DNA from: CAVTUU01 sp045804965
Lineage (GTDB): Bacteria > Chloroflexota > Chloroflexia > Thermomicrobiales > UBA6265
DNA: 64,000 nucleotides
Direction: 5' to 3'
Assembly: GCA_045804965.1 (NCBI GenBank)
Contig: JBJMMD010000047.1
Location: 62,001 to 126,000, forward strand
Shown here: one piece after another, positions 44,587 to 53,033 of the stretch
Position numbering within the stretch: the first letter of the stretch is position 1
Layout: every line of letters begins with the position of its first letter
The notes under the pieces: model-generated
The model's input: only the letters and a program-made list of their open reading frames with translations
Database searches by the model: none
Told to the model about the DNA's origin: nothing
Position numbers and translations under genes: made by a program

Positions 44587-45525
44587 GTGAGCGATCTATT
44601 GAAATCCGAGGCGAAACTGAGCTTTGACGATCCCAGCGATCGTGGCCACCGGACCACTACGCGAAAGGGTGGTCTAGGCAGGGGGCTTGGGGCGCTCATC
44701 CCATCGTCCACCAACAATGACTATGCTGCGGCATCGACCGAGGTGCCGATTGATCGAATCGTGCCCAATCCATTTCAGCCCCGGGCAACCATCGAACCAT
44801 CGCGCCTCAACACGCTCGCGGAGTCAATCCGAACCCACGGCGTGATTCAGCCGCTCGTTGTTAAACGATCAGACACTCACGGCCACTTCATCTTGGTCGC
44901 CGGCGAGCGCCGATGGCGTGCGGCGCGCGTTGCCGGTCTTAGCACGATTCCGGTGGTGATCAAGGATGCCGCGCCGCAAGCCATGCTCGAAATCGCGCTC
45001 GTCGAAAACGTCGTTCGCGCCGATCTCGCTCCGCTTGAGGAAGCGGCGGCCTACCGACAGCTCATTGAGGAATTCGGACTCACGCAAGCGGAAGTCGCAT
45101 CCCGAGTCGGACGATCACGTGTCAGCATTACCAACATTCTCCGGCTCTTGACCGCACCGGCCGCGGTTCAACAAGCGCTCAACGATGGCCAGATCACTGA
45201 AGGGCATGCTCGCGCATTGCTTGGCCTGCCGTCAGCGGCGGACCAGATCGCGATGCTTGACGTCGTCATGGCCAAAGATTGGTCAGTTCGCCAGACTGAA
45301 GATGCAGTTCGGCGTTGGCTTTCCGGTCCGCCGGAATCGAAGAATGGCGAACGCCGCGACCATCGTGATGATCGGCTAGAGGGTCAGTTCCGGTCGGCGC
45401 TGGGCACCAAGGTTGCTCTGCGGCGCGATGCGAAAGGCCGGGGCGGAGCGCTGACAATCCACTTCTACTCCGACGAGGAATTGCAATCACTCTTCGAGCG
45501 CATTGTCGGCGACGAACTCTGGTAG
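44587..45525 (+). CDS. parB: ParB/Spo0J-family chromosome partition protein
   Basis: 312 residues from GTG 44587; frames open upstream to 44425, so the start is uncertain. The order is typical: GGLGRGLGALIP near the N-terminus, then PIDRIVPNPFQPR. The CTPase core has ESIRTHGVIQPL and AGERRWRAAR, then ENVVRADLAPLEEAAAYRQL. The helix-turn-helix is LTQAEVASRVGRSRVSITNILRLL and is followed by EGHARALLGL. A short C-terminal dimer domain follows. ParB loads SMC at parS and segregates origins. parA is not beside it, and I saw no TGTTTCACGTGAAACA-like parS site nearby. An extended -10 (TGCTAGACT) is at about 44536-44544. Confidence 0.9.
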   Translation: MSDLLKSEAKLSFDDPSDRGHRTTTRKGGLGRGLGALIPSSTNNDYAAASTEVPIDRIVPNPFQPRATIEPSRLNTLAESIRTHGVIQPLVVKRSDTHGHFILVAGERRWRAARVAGLSTIPVVIKDAAPQAMLEIALVENVVRADLAPLEEAAAYRQLIEEFGLTQAEVASRVGRSRVSITNILRLLTAPAAVQQALNDGQITEGHARALLGLPSAADQIAMLDVVMAKDWSVRQTEDAVRRWLSGPPESKNGERRDHRDDRLEGQFRSALGTKVALRRDAKGRGGALTIHFYSDEELQSLFERIVGDELW

Positions 45526-45534
45526 CCGCTACTT

Positions 45535-46260
45535 TCATGGATCGCAGCTGCTCCGCGTGTCACTCACGCGCACAATGTTGCCATTACCAGAGTCGACAAT
45601 GACTTGATAGCCGACCTTCCTGTTTCGCAGATCGGTGTAACTGATCAGCCACTCGAGTTTCTCGCCTGGTTCTTGCTCAGTCGTTTGGCTTGTCGTCAGC
45701 GCAATCCGCGACATGGCGCGGAACTTCGGACACTCCGCCCGGTAGGCAGTTCCTCCCGCAAGCTCAGCGGCAAGCAGCGCAGTGGTTGAATCGACGTTGG
45801 CTCGATCTGGCGAAATAGATTTTGAAATCGGGTGTTGCCACTTGGTCGTGGACTGCCCGTAGAGTCGTCCACTTCCGCGTTCAAAGAACAGGCCCAAGGT
45901 TGCGCCCTCTGCGCCGGCGTGATCCCAAGGGGCAGCAAATGTCATGGTGACCCACCCGCCAGGAGGAAGCTCCGTCACGGTAGCCGGCGGAGGAACGCCC
46001 GGCCAATCAACCTGCATGTTCACGTTGATTAGCTGTGCATTTGGTTCCCAACTTGCCGCTTGCTTGAGTCCGAGTTGATAGGCCGATTCGATCGTCAATG
46101 GACGCATAACTGAGGTTGGGTCGGGGGCCGAGCCCGGCGGCGACGGCTTGTCGGTGCGTGCTGCCCATGCCGTACCAGCGGCGACGACCGCAAGCACGAT
46201 CTGGACGGCGAGTAGAACTGGCAACCAGCGTCGCATTGCCTGATGATTCGAATCCTTCAC
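45535..46260 (-). CDS. Membrane-anchored exported protein of unknown function
   Basis: 241 residues from GTG 46260, whose GTGA overlaps the stop of the gene before it. One hydrophobic segment (RRWLPVLLAVQIVLAVVAAG, about residues 10-30) should anchor the rest outside. The body includes ESAYQLGLKQAASWEPNAQL and GLFFERGSGRLYGQ, then C-terminal strands with a KLEWLISYTDLRNRKVGYQV pattern and two Cys (near ECPKF and the last residues SSCDP). The ASWEPNAQL stretch resembles AIRWQTDAKL in the lipoprotein at 61303, so both may share a domain. No enzyme motif is seen. Confidence 0.65.
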   Translation of the reverse strand: MKDSNHQAMRRWLPVLLAVQIVLAVVAAGTAWAARTDKPSPPGSAPDPTSVMRPLTIESAYQLGLKQAASWEPNAQLINVNMQVDWPGVPPPATVTELPPGGWVTMTFAAPWDHAGAEGATLGLFFERGSGRLYGQSTTKWQHPISKSISPDRANVDSTTALLAAELAGGTAYRAECPKFRAMSRIALTTSQTTEQEPGEKLEWLISYTDLRNRKVGYQVIVDSGNGNIVRVSDTRSSCDP

Positions 46261-46574
46261 AATGCGTCCTGGCCGAGATTTCGAACCGTATACGTTGCGG
46301 ACTTTGCCGGCGCGTCTGGCTGCCGTTCTGGCGGACTGCTCGCGCCGACCGCCTCCCATCCCTGGCTGGCGAGGAGGTCGCCGATCGTTTCCTGAGTATA
46401 TTGGTCTGCCAACCAACTGAGTTCGGACGCCTCGAATGCCGGAGCGAGGTCGAGAAGTTCATCGCGGACAGTTTCGATCTTCGCGCTTGTTTCAAGTGTC
46501 ACTGTCAGCCGTAGCCGCGTACCAGGTTCGGCCGCGACTCGCTCAACGAACCCCTCCACTCGTCCGAACCTCAC
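46257..46574 (-). CDS. Small hypothetical protein between an MFS gene and an exported protein
   Basis: 105 residues. It overlaps its upstream MFS gene by four bases (ATGA) and the downstream gene by four (GTGA), so all three are translationally coupled. The chain starts with beta-like FGRVEGFVERVAAEPGTRLRL, then a helical acidic part (DELLDLAPAFEASELSWLADQY), and ends with a Pro-rich linker. I recognise no family. Confidence 0.6.
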   Translation of the reverse strand: MRFGRVEGFVERVAAEPGTRLRLTVTLETSAKIETVRDELLDLAPAFEASELSWLADQYTQETIGDLLASQGWEAVGASSPPERQPDAPAKSATYTVRNLGQDAL

Positions 46575-47806
46575 GTCGCAGGCTCCGGAGCGGTTGAACG
46601 CCGACGGCCCGACTCGTCGAGCGTAATCGCTTCTTGGTAATCGAGCGCGCGCTTCGGAATCGTCGTCGCCACGAGTGCGGCGATAAGACCAAGCAACGAA
46701 AGCAGCATAAATGCTTGTTGAAAACCAATCGAGTCGGCAATGCGTCCCGAAATAGGGACGCCAATGCCGCCGGTGACGAATCCAAGCCCTAGGATCATGC
46801 CCGAGGCGATACCGGTTCTGCCAGGGAGCAGCCGCTGCGCGGCGACGAGAGTAATCGAGAGGCTCGAATCAGAAAGCAAACCGAAAAGCGTGCCCGTAAG
46901 CAGCGAGATGTAGCCTGGGAAACCGGCGAAGAACATCAACGCAGGGCAGCTCAGCGCCAACGAGGTCATCAAGATCCTGCGCCCGCCGATGCGATCGGCA
47001 AGCGAACCCCCAAGCAACGTGCCAACTGCCCCGCCCAAAATCATCGCCGTCGTTAGCGAACCATAGAACACTCGTCGATAGCCAAGCTCGTCAAACCACG
47101 TCGGAACGTATTGAATCAGCGAAAGAAAGACCCACGATCGGAGCATGACGACCAGCACCACCCGAGCCAGAAGGGCGGGATCAGCCTTGCGGCTTGAATC
47201 AGTTGTCGAGATCGAGCTCGGAGATGTATTGCGCGCGGTCTGCACCGTCGCCAATTGCCAATAGAGCAGACTGGCGGCGATGATTCCCCAGGCGAAGAAA
47301 ACGGCGGTTCCGTGCAGGCCGAAAAGCGCGAGCAGCGCGACCGCGATAAGCGGACCGATCGCCCAACCTGTGGTACCCGCAACGGTGTAAAGCGAGAGCG
47401 CGGTGTTCTTCGTGCGTTCGCTGACCACTCGGGCGGCGTTCGTCGCCCCGAGCGGATGGAAGGCGCCGGAGCCAAGACCGGCAATCGCCGCGAGTATGAC
47501 CAGCGCCCCGAATCCGCCGGCGAAGCCGTAAGACGCGACAAAGATACCGCTCCACAGTAGGGCAAACGGCACGTACCAACGCTTGTCATAGCGATCCGCC
47601 ACATGGCCAAACAACGGCTGGAAGATGCTCGCGGTGCCTGAATATGCGAGTGTGACAAGGCCGACTTCGGCATTCGTGAGATGAAACTCATCTTTGAACG
47701 CGGGGTAGAGAACCGGAAGCACGCCCGCGAACAGGTCATTTGAAAAATGACCGAGCATAAGCGTCGAGAGCGCGCGATTTCGCAGAACTTGAGGTAAGAC
47801 GGTCAC
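46571..47806 (-). CDS. MFS transporter, fosmidomycin-resistance (Fsr)-like
   Basis: 411 residues, 12 membrane segments. The N-terminus LMLGHFSNDLFAGVLPVLYPAFKDEFHLT is characteristic of the Fsr/YfnC type, followed by FQPLFGHVADRYDKRW and GSGAFHPLGATNAARVV. Such proteins expel drugs or small metabolites. The start is GTG behind GGAAG. It heads a three-gene operon with a 105-residue unknown and an exported unknown. Confidence 0.88.
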   Translation of the reverse strand: MTVLPQVLRNRALSTLMLGHFSNDLFAGVLPVLYPAFKDEFHLTNAEVGLVTLAYSGTASIFQPLFGHVADRYDKRWYVPFALLWSGIFVASYGFAGGFGALVILAAIAGLGSGAFHPLGATNAARVVSERTKNTALSLYTVAGTTGWAIGPLIAVALLALFGLHGTAVFFAWGIIAASLLYWQLATVQTARNTSPSSISTTDSSRKADPALLARVVLVVMLRSWVFLSLIQYVPTWFDELGYRRVFYGSLTTAMILGGAVGTLLGGSLADRIGGRRILMTSLALSCPALMFFAGFPGYISLLTGTLFGLLSDSSLSITLVAAQRLLPGRTGIASGMILGLGFVTGGIGVPISGRIADSIGFQQAFMLLSLLGLIAALVATTIPKRALDYQEAITLDESGRRRSTAPEPAT

Positions 47807-47975
47807 CTTGCTTCCTTGAGTCGGTATCTACCTCCATAAGAGGCGGGTTACGGGCTGGGTGAGAGAATACCGCGAAGCTGGCTCAATCGCTCACCGCCGG
47901 CTTGAACCGAGCGGATATACTTAGGGGTGACTTACCGCGGAGCGAACAGGTGCGCAAACAGCTAACGGAGCGACG

Positions 47976-49086
47976 ATGAACGACGAAACGGCGCGGACGC
48001 TAATGGCGATGCGCGAGTGGCTGGACCTGCTCGGGGTGCGACTTTGACTTCGCTGATGTTCAGCGCGAAATCGACCAGCTAGAGGCCCAAAGCGCGGCGA
48101 CTGGCTTTTGGGACGATCCTCAGCACGCGCAATCCGTCATGCGTCGCATCGGCGAGCTAAGGTCAAGGATTGAAAGCTGGAACGATCTCGGCCGGCATAT
48201 CGACGACCTCGTCACGCTGGCCGAAATTGCCGAGGACGACCCGTCGCTCGGCGAAGAAGTGAAGCAAGAAGCGAGCGCGCTCGAGCAACGTTTGGATGAA
48301 CTTGAGCTTGAATTAGCGCTTAATGGTCCCCACGACCGGTCGAATGCCATTCTCGTTGTTCATTCCGGCGAGGGCGGCGTCGATGCCCAAGACTTCGCTG
48401 AGATGCTGAGCCGGATGTACCTTCGATGGGGCGAGCGACGCGGCTTTGCCGTTGAGCTTCTCGACTCAACCCCTGGCGAAGAAGCAGGAATCAAGAACGC
48501 GACCATCGAGTTCCGCGGCTTGAATGCCTATGGTTTTGCGAAGGCCGAGGCAGGATCTCACCGGCTCGTGCGCCTTTCGCCGTTCGATGCGGCCCATCGA
48601 CGCCACACTTCCTTTGCCTTGGTCGAAGTCCTACCCGAAATCGAGAGCGACACCGAAATCGACCTCAATTCCGACGATGTGCGCGTGGATACCTATCGGT
48701 CGCAAGGCGCGGGCGGTCAGCACGTCAACAAAACCGATTCAGCCGTCCGCTTGACACATATCCCGACAGGAATTGTCGTCACCTGCCAGAACGAGCGCAG
48801 TCAGATTCAAAATCGGGAGACCGCGTTCAAGATATTGCGGGCGAGGCTACTGGAGCGGAAGATGAAGGAGGAAGCCGACGAGCGCACAAGGCTGAAGGGA
48901 GACCACATCGCCGCCGGATTTGGCAACCGAATTCGATCCTACGTGATCCACCCCTACACCATGGTGACCGACCATCGCACCGATACCAGCATCGGCGATG
49001 CGCAATCCGTTCTCAATGGCGAGATCGATCCGTTCATCAACGCCTATTTGCAGCAAAAAATCGGTCAACCGACCGGAGCCGCGTAA
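47976..49086 (+). CDS. prfB: Peptide chain release factor 2 with programmed +1 frameshift
   Basis: RF2 ends translation at UGA and UAA. The first 23 codons (ATG 47976, behind GGAG) run to an in-frame UGA at 48045-48047. Reading then shifts +1 at CTT-TGA-C (48042-48048) and continues to 49086, giving 369 residues. A Shine-Dalgarno-like GGGGTG sits three bases before CTT, the same spacing as in the E. coli autoregulatory site. The body shows the stop-reading SPF tripeptide (RLSPFDAAHRRH) and the hydrolysing GGQ in QGAGGQHVNKTDSAVRL. The site lets RF2 limit its own synthesis. The next gene begins three bases after the stop. Confidence 0.95.
48042..48048 (+). promoter_or_regulatory. Programmed +1 ribosomal frameshift site in prfB
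   Basis: Slippery CTT followed by UGA and C, preceded at three bases by GGGGTG. The zero frame ends at the UGA, and the +1 frame continues the conserved RF2 sequence FADVQREIDQLEAQSA. Confidence 0.92.
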
Positions 49087-49088
49087 CT

Positions 49089-50381
49089 ATGACTCGCTGC
49101 CGAATCTTTTCGCTGCTCATTGGCGCCTCTTGTTTAGTTGCGATGCTGAGCGGCGTGCTGACGTCGGGTCGGCCCGTCGCAGGCGCATCATATTCCATAA
49201 CCGTTCGTGAAGATAAAGCCCAGCCAGATTTTCCCGACTCTATCACCTTTAACTTGACAGCGCAGACGTCATCGCCAACGAAACAGGTCGAGCTGCTGTA
49301 TTCGCTCGCCGATGAAGAAACACTTCATGTTTCGACGCCGGAATTTACTCCGGGCACGGCCATTCACGTGGCGGACACTATCGACATGCAGATCAATCAG
49401 GTTCCTCCGGGCATTGACATTACTTATCACTGGAAATTGACTGGCGAAGACGACTCCACCCTCGAAACCGAACCGGCTCCAATGTTGTGGAAGGACGATC
49501 GATTCGACTGGCAAAGCACCCCGGGCAACATGGTCACGGTCTACGCCTACAACGACGACGCAGCGTTCAATCAGAAAATCCTCGACACGGCCCAACGCAC
49601 AATCACTAAGGTTCAATCGGAATTCGGGGTCAAGGTGAGCACCCCGATCAGGATCTGGGCGTATGAGTCGCAAAAGGACTTTAAGGGAACGCTCTCGGCC
49701 AACAGTGAAGAATGGTCGGTTGGAGCAACATATCCGCAGCTCAATCTTATCGTCGCGGCATTGCCCGACGGGGATGTCAATTCAATCTCCAGAGTCGTGC
49801 CCCACGAGGTAACCCATCAAATCCTATATCAAGCAACAACGAATCCCTTCAATCACCCACCTCGCTGGCTTGATGAAGGCCTTGCCGTCTTGCATCAGGA
49901 AAACGGGCGCGGCGAATACGATGGCTATGTCAAAGCGGCGGTCGAAGCGGGCAAACTCTATTCAGTTCGAGCTTTGAATTCCGACTTTCCTTTTGATCCT
50001 GATGATGTTCACCTAGCCTATGCCGAAAGCCTAAGCATTGTGCAGTTCATCATCGACCATTTTGGGGCTGACAAAATGGGCGCCTTGATCGCGGCTTACC
50101 GCCAAGGCTTGTCGCACGATGAGGCAGCCCAAAAAGCCCTCGGCGTTGATCTCGACGGGCTCGATAGACTGTGGAAAGACAGCCTTGGCTACAAAGGCGA
50201 CAAGGGCGTCGCCGGTGTCGTTCAACCGGACGGTCACGGGCTGTCGGATCCGGTCGCCGAATCGCTGGCGTACGGCACAGGCATTCTTGGCTTGGCGGTC
50301 TTCGGATCGTTGCTGCTTCGTGGGTTCATTGTTCAGCGGGCAAAACGCCACGCAGCCGACCATATCGGGCGACCGTGGTAG
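49089..50381 (+). CDS. Secreted, membrane-anchored peptidase MA-family metallohydrolase
   Basis: 430 residues. A signal peptide (about 1-28, LIGASCLVAMLSGVLTSG) is followed by a beta-rich domain (about 30-140) and a gluzincin-type domain with VPHEVTHQILYQ (HExxH) and PRWLDEGLAVLHQ, where the Glu is the third zinc ligand. A hydrophobic helix near the end (GILGLAVFGSLLLRGFIV, about 400-418) and a basic tail anchor it in the membrane, with the catalytic domain outside. The domain order matches the peptidase MA-like family. It follows prfB by two bases and is likely co-transcribed. Confidence 0.85.
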   Translation: MTRCRIFSLLIGASCLVAMLSGVLTSGRPVAGASYSITVREDKAQPDFPDSITFNLTAQTSSPTKQVELLYSLADEETLHVSTPEFTPGTAIHVADTIDMQINQVPPGIDITYHWKLTGEDDSTLETEPAPMLWKDDRFDWQSTPGNMVTVYAYNDDAAFNQKILDTAQRTITKVQSEFGVKVSTPIRIWAYESQKDFKGTLSANSEEWSVGATYPQLNLIVAALPDGDVNSISRVVPHEVTHQILYQATTNPFNHPPRWLDEGLAVLHQENGRGEYDGYVKAAVEAGKLYSVRALNSDFPFDPDDVHLAYAESLSIVQFIIDHFGADKMGALIAAYRQGLSHDEAAQKALGVDLDGLDRLWKDSLGYKGDKGVAGVVQPDGHGLSDPVAESLAYGTGILGLAVFGSLLLRGFIVQRAKRHAADHIGRPW

Positions 50382-50445
50382 ACTCCCGCGGCCAATGAGT
50401 TATTCAAAACGCTTCGCGGGTGCGACGGGATAGAGGAATCGATAG

Positions 50446-50775
50446 ATGAGGCCATTGGTCGAATCTGGATCACGCGCCAGTATTCTCGATCCAGCCGCGA
50501 TTGAGAAGAAGCTCGCGCTCAATTTCTACAATGTCGACCGCACGCGCGCTCACATCCGAATCATCGATCGCGATGTTTGTCTCCAATGTGTTCGCCAGCA
50601 GTGCATTAACTGTTGCCCAGCTAACTGTTACGTCCCTCAGGATGAAGGTCACGTGCTCTTCTCGTATGAAGGTTGCGTCGAATGCGGTACTTGTCGCATT
50701 GTGTGCAATGTCTACGACAACATCGAGTGGACTTATCCCCGCGGCGGGTTCGGAATTCAGTATCGCCATGGCTAA
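50446..50775 (+). CDS. fixX: FixX-like 4Fe-4S ferredoxin
   Basis: 109 residues, ATG after AGAGGAATCG. CLQCVRQQCINCCPANCY and the second motif YEGCVECGTCRIVCNVYDNIEW, then YPRGGFGIQYRHG, are the signature of FixX. This ferredoxin takes electrons from the FixAB flavoprotein through FixC to quinone or nitrogenase reductants. fixA, fixB and fixC are not in the window, so this copy stands alone with a thioredoxin-fold 2Fe-2S protein next to it. Its partner is presumably an electron-transfer flavoprotein-quinone oxidoreductase elsewhere. Confidence 0.9.
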   Translation: MRPLVESGSRASILDPAAIEKKLALNFYNVDRTRAHIRIIDRDVCLQCVRQQCINCCPANCYVPQDEGHVLFSYEGCVECGTCRIVCNVYDNIEWTYPRGGFGIQYRHG

Positions 50776-50842
50776 CCGTTAACTATCAGGCGCCCGCGAA
50801 TGCGCTCGGCGGCGTTGCAGCGCCAGGATCGTTCCGAAAAAG

Positions 50843-51355
50843 ATGTACTGGACTAACAAGCACGTTCTCGTTTGCACCGCGTCGCATTGCGCCCAGAAGG
50901 GCGCGAATGACGTCGTAGGCAAGCTTCGGCTGGAGATCATTCGGAAGGGACTCGATACCAAGATTCTCGTCAACAACTGCGGGACGATCGATCTTTGCGA
51001 TATCGGGCCAAATCTAGTTATCTATCCCGACAACATCATCTACAGCGGGGTCACTACCAAGGACATTCCTGACATCATCAAGCACCTGACTGGTGGACCA
51101 GTTGTCGAACGACTTGTGCTCTCGCCAGAGGCGCCTGAGGAAAAGCGACGCCGAGACTTTTACGCGGCTGCGGTGACGCCCGATCCGATAAGCCCGGCCC
51201 AGGAGTTCGAAAAACTTGCCACAAAACACGGTTTCGATGCCGCCTGGATCGCCGAGCAACAACGACGCGGATTCATCGCCCGCAAGCCCGGCGAAGAACC
51301 TTCAGGCGAGACGATAACGGTGACGAAGAAGTCGCGTAACCGGTACGGGGTCTAG
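50843..51355 (+). CDS. Thioredoxin-fold 2Fe-2S ferredoxin domain protein
   Basis: 170 residues. The N-terminal 85 residues have the thioredoxin-like ferredoxin pattern: HVLVCTASHCAQKGAND supplies two Cys, VNNCGTIDLCDIGPNLVIYPD the other two, and YSGVTTKDIPDIIKHL the closing helix, as in NuoE-like and Azotobacter-type 2Fe-2S proteins. The C-terminal half is an acidic/basic helical extension ending TKKSRNRYGV that I do not recognise. Following the FixX-like gene by 67 bases, it may be part of the same electron-transfer chain. Confidence 0.85.
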   Translation: MYWTNKHVLVCTASHCAQKGANDVVGKLRLEIIRKGLDTKILVNNCGTIDLCDIGPNLVIYPDNIIYSGVTTKDIPDIIKHLTGGPVVERLVLSPEAPEEKRRRDFYAAAVTPDPISPAQEFEKLATKHGFDAAWIAEQQRRGFIARKPGEEPSGETITVTKKSRNRYGV

Positions 51356-51379
51356 CAAGATTGAAGTAGCGAGAGGCTG

Positions 51380-52348
51380 ATGCATCAGCCCGACTGGGTT
51401 CGCCGAATCAATTTCTCGCGATCGATCGCTATCCGGCTTGTCATCGGGTTGGCACTGATCGCGACTGCGCTCCTGACCAACCGCAGTTTCCTGGGATGGG
51501 GACTCTTCGTCGTCTTTGCCGTGCTCTTCGTGCCCGTCGGGAGGGCGCGCTCGTTTGTCTTTTCATTCGTCCCTTATGCCGCGGTGTGGTTCATCTTCAC
51601 GGCCTTGCGATCGCTGGCGGATGAGACACGCCTAGCCAAGACCCTGAACACAAACGTCCCTCGCCTCGAGCGCTGGCTGTTCAATGGTCAGTTGCCGACG
51701 GTGATTTTACAGGATCGGCTCTACGATCCTGCGCATTTGCATTGGTATGACTACTTTTGCACCGGTGTTCACTGGTCGTATTTCATTATTCCGCATGCCG
51801 TCGCAGTATGGCTGTGGCTCCGCCGGCCGCCACTTTTCCGGCATTACTTGAGCGCGCTGACGCTCTTGTTATCAATCGGTTTGTGTATCTATTTCTTGAT
51901 CCCATCGAATCCTCCCTGGCTTGCGCCTGAGCCGATCAACAGCCCGTCAGCAGCCCCTGTTTATCGGATCATGGAAGCAGTTGGCAGACAGCTCGGCGGC
52001 GGTCTCTATCGGGCGAGCTATCGGGTAATCGGTGAATCGAACCCAATCGCGGCCATGCCTTCGATCCATATGGCAGTCACGTTCCTCATTGTCTTTCCCT
52101 TGTTCAAAGCCGGGCGGATTTGGGGACTCCTCGCACTGACTTACTCTGTCATCATGGGTTTCTCGCTCATCTATCTCGGCGAGCATTATTTTGTCGACGT
52201 CATCGTCGGCGTCCTGATCACGACCTATGCATGGTTCGCCGCTGGAACGTGGATGAGTCGAGTGGCGCCTTACGCTTTTGGCCGGTTGGCCCCCGCCGCA
52301 ACTGGTGTCACACCTGAGCGCCTTCCAGAGCCCGCCGGGTCGCACTGA
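51380..52348 (+). CDS. PAP2-superfamily membrane phosphatase/inositolphosphotransferase-like
   Basis: 322 residues with about seven membrane helices. The PAP2 motifs appear as AAMPSIHMAVTF (PSxH) and YLGEHYFVDVIVGVL (H-x3-D), with the first motif less clear. The layout, with a long N-terminal membrane part and YDYFCTGVHWSYFIIPHAV, resembles Aur1/Ipt1-like PAP2 proteins (inositolphosphotransferases) more than short lipid phosphatases. The start follows GAGAGG. Substrates may be lipid-linked phosphates such as phosphatidylinositol, which is inference. Confidence 0.82.
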   Translation: MHQPDWVRRINFSRSIAIRLVIGLALIATALLTNRSFLGWGLFVVFAVLFVPVGRARSFVFSFVPYAAVWFIFTALRSLADETRLAKTLNTNVPRLERWLFNGQLPTVILQDRLYDPAHLHWYDYFCTGVHWSYFIIPHAVAVWLWLRRPPLFRHYLSALTLLLSIGLCIYFLIPSNPPWLAPEPINSPSAAPVYRIMEAVGRQLGGGLYRASYRVIGESNPIAAMPSIHMAVTFLIVFPLFKAGRIWGLLALTYSVIMGFSLIYLGEHYFVDVIVGVLITTYAWFAAGTWMSRVAPYAFGRLAPAATGVTPERLPEPAGSH

Positions 52349-52351
52349 CAA

Positions 52352-52936
52352 CTACGGTTCTGGGCGCTGCACTATACGATTCTTGTCGGCTGCGAAGACC
52401 ACGGTCTCGAGTTGTGTTTTAAATTCCTCTGAGGACGGAATGTCGTGGCGGGTGCGCATCGGCCGGGTGATGCGAACGTGGCCTGGCGCCGGGTCATATT
52501 CGATCCTCGTCCAACCTACTCGATCCTTGAACGGTTCGACTTCCTCTTCGAGCCCTACGAGGAGTTCCGATTCGAGATCTGGCTTGTCGCTCTCGAACGT
52601 GATCGCCGCCGGTTCACCGGGTGACTTCGCCGGCACAAGGTAATACGCCCATTTCGATCCACCCGCACCGTCGATCACCGAGGTGTGAAACACGCGCCCG
52701 GCGCCGATGATCGAAGTTGCCATCCGCCCCTCGGCGATGTGCCCGGCGAATTTCCCTTTGACTGTCGCATCCTCAAGATTCAACTCGCCGCCAAGCACAT
52801 CCGCCAGTGGTTTCATCGCCTGCTCGAGATCGGCCTTCGCCCGCTTGTTGAAGAACATGGCCATGTACGCAGTTGCGACCAACGACAAAATGACGATCAC
52901 GCACATCGCCAGCGTCGCGGAAACGTAGGGATTCAA
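52352..52936 (-). CDS. Membrane-anchored hypothetical protein
   Basis: 194 residues; TTG start four bases after AAGGAGG. One N-terminal membrane helix (AMCVIVILSLVATAYMAMFF, about 10-29) is followed by a soluble domain. Notable stretches are KPLADVLGGELNLEDATVKG and the acidic LESELLVGLEEEVEPFKD. There is no recognised domain and no catalytic motif. It ends three bases from the convergent PAP2 gene. Confidence 0.65.
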   Translation of the reverse strand: MNPYVSATLAMCVIVILSLVATAYMAMFFNKRAKADLEQAMKPLADVLGGELNLEDATVKGKFAGHIAEGRMATSIIGAGRVFHTSVIDGAGGSKWAYYLVPAKSPGEPAAITFESDKPDLESELLVGLEEEVEPFKDRVGWTRIEYDPAPGHVRITRPMRTRHDIPSSEEFKTQLETVVFAADKNRIVQRPEP

Positions 52937-53033
52937 GCAGCCTCCTTGCCGCTTACTCGTGGCGCAAATAATGACCCGCTAGGCGAAGAGAGATCGCTTT
53001 GCGTAAACCTGCCAATTGTAATAGTCGCGAAAC

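Noticed and set aside
44380..44600. parS site near parB
   Set aside because: No sequence close to the 16-bp parS palindrome was seen here.
47976..48138. prfB as a frameshifted pseudogene
   Set aside because: The in-frame UGA is the known programmed frameshift signal (CTT-TGA-C with an upstream Shine-Dalgarno-like element), and the rest of RF2 is intact.
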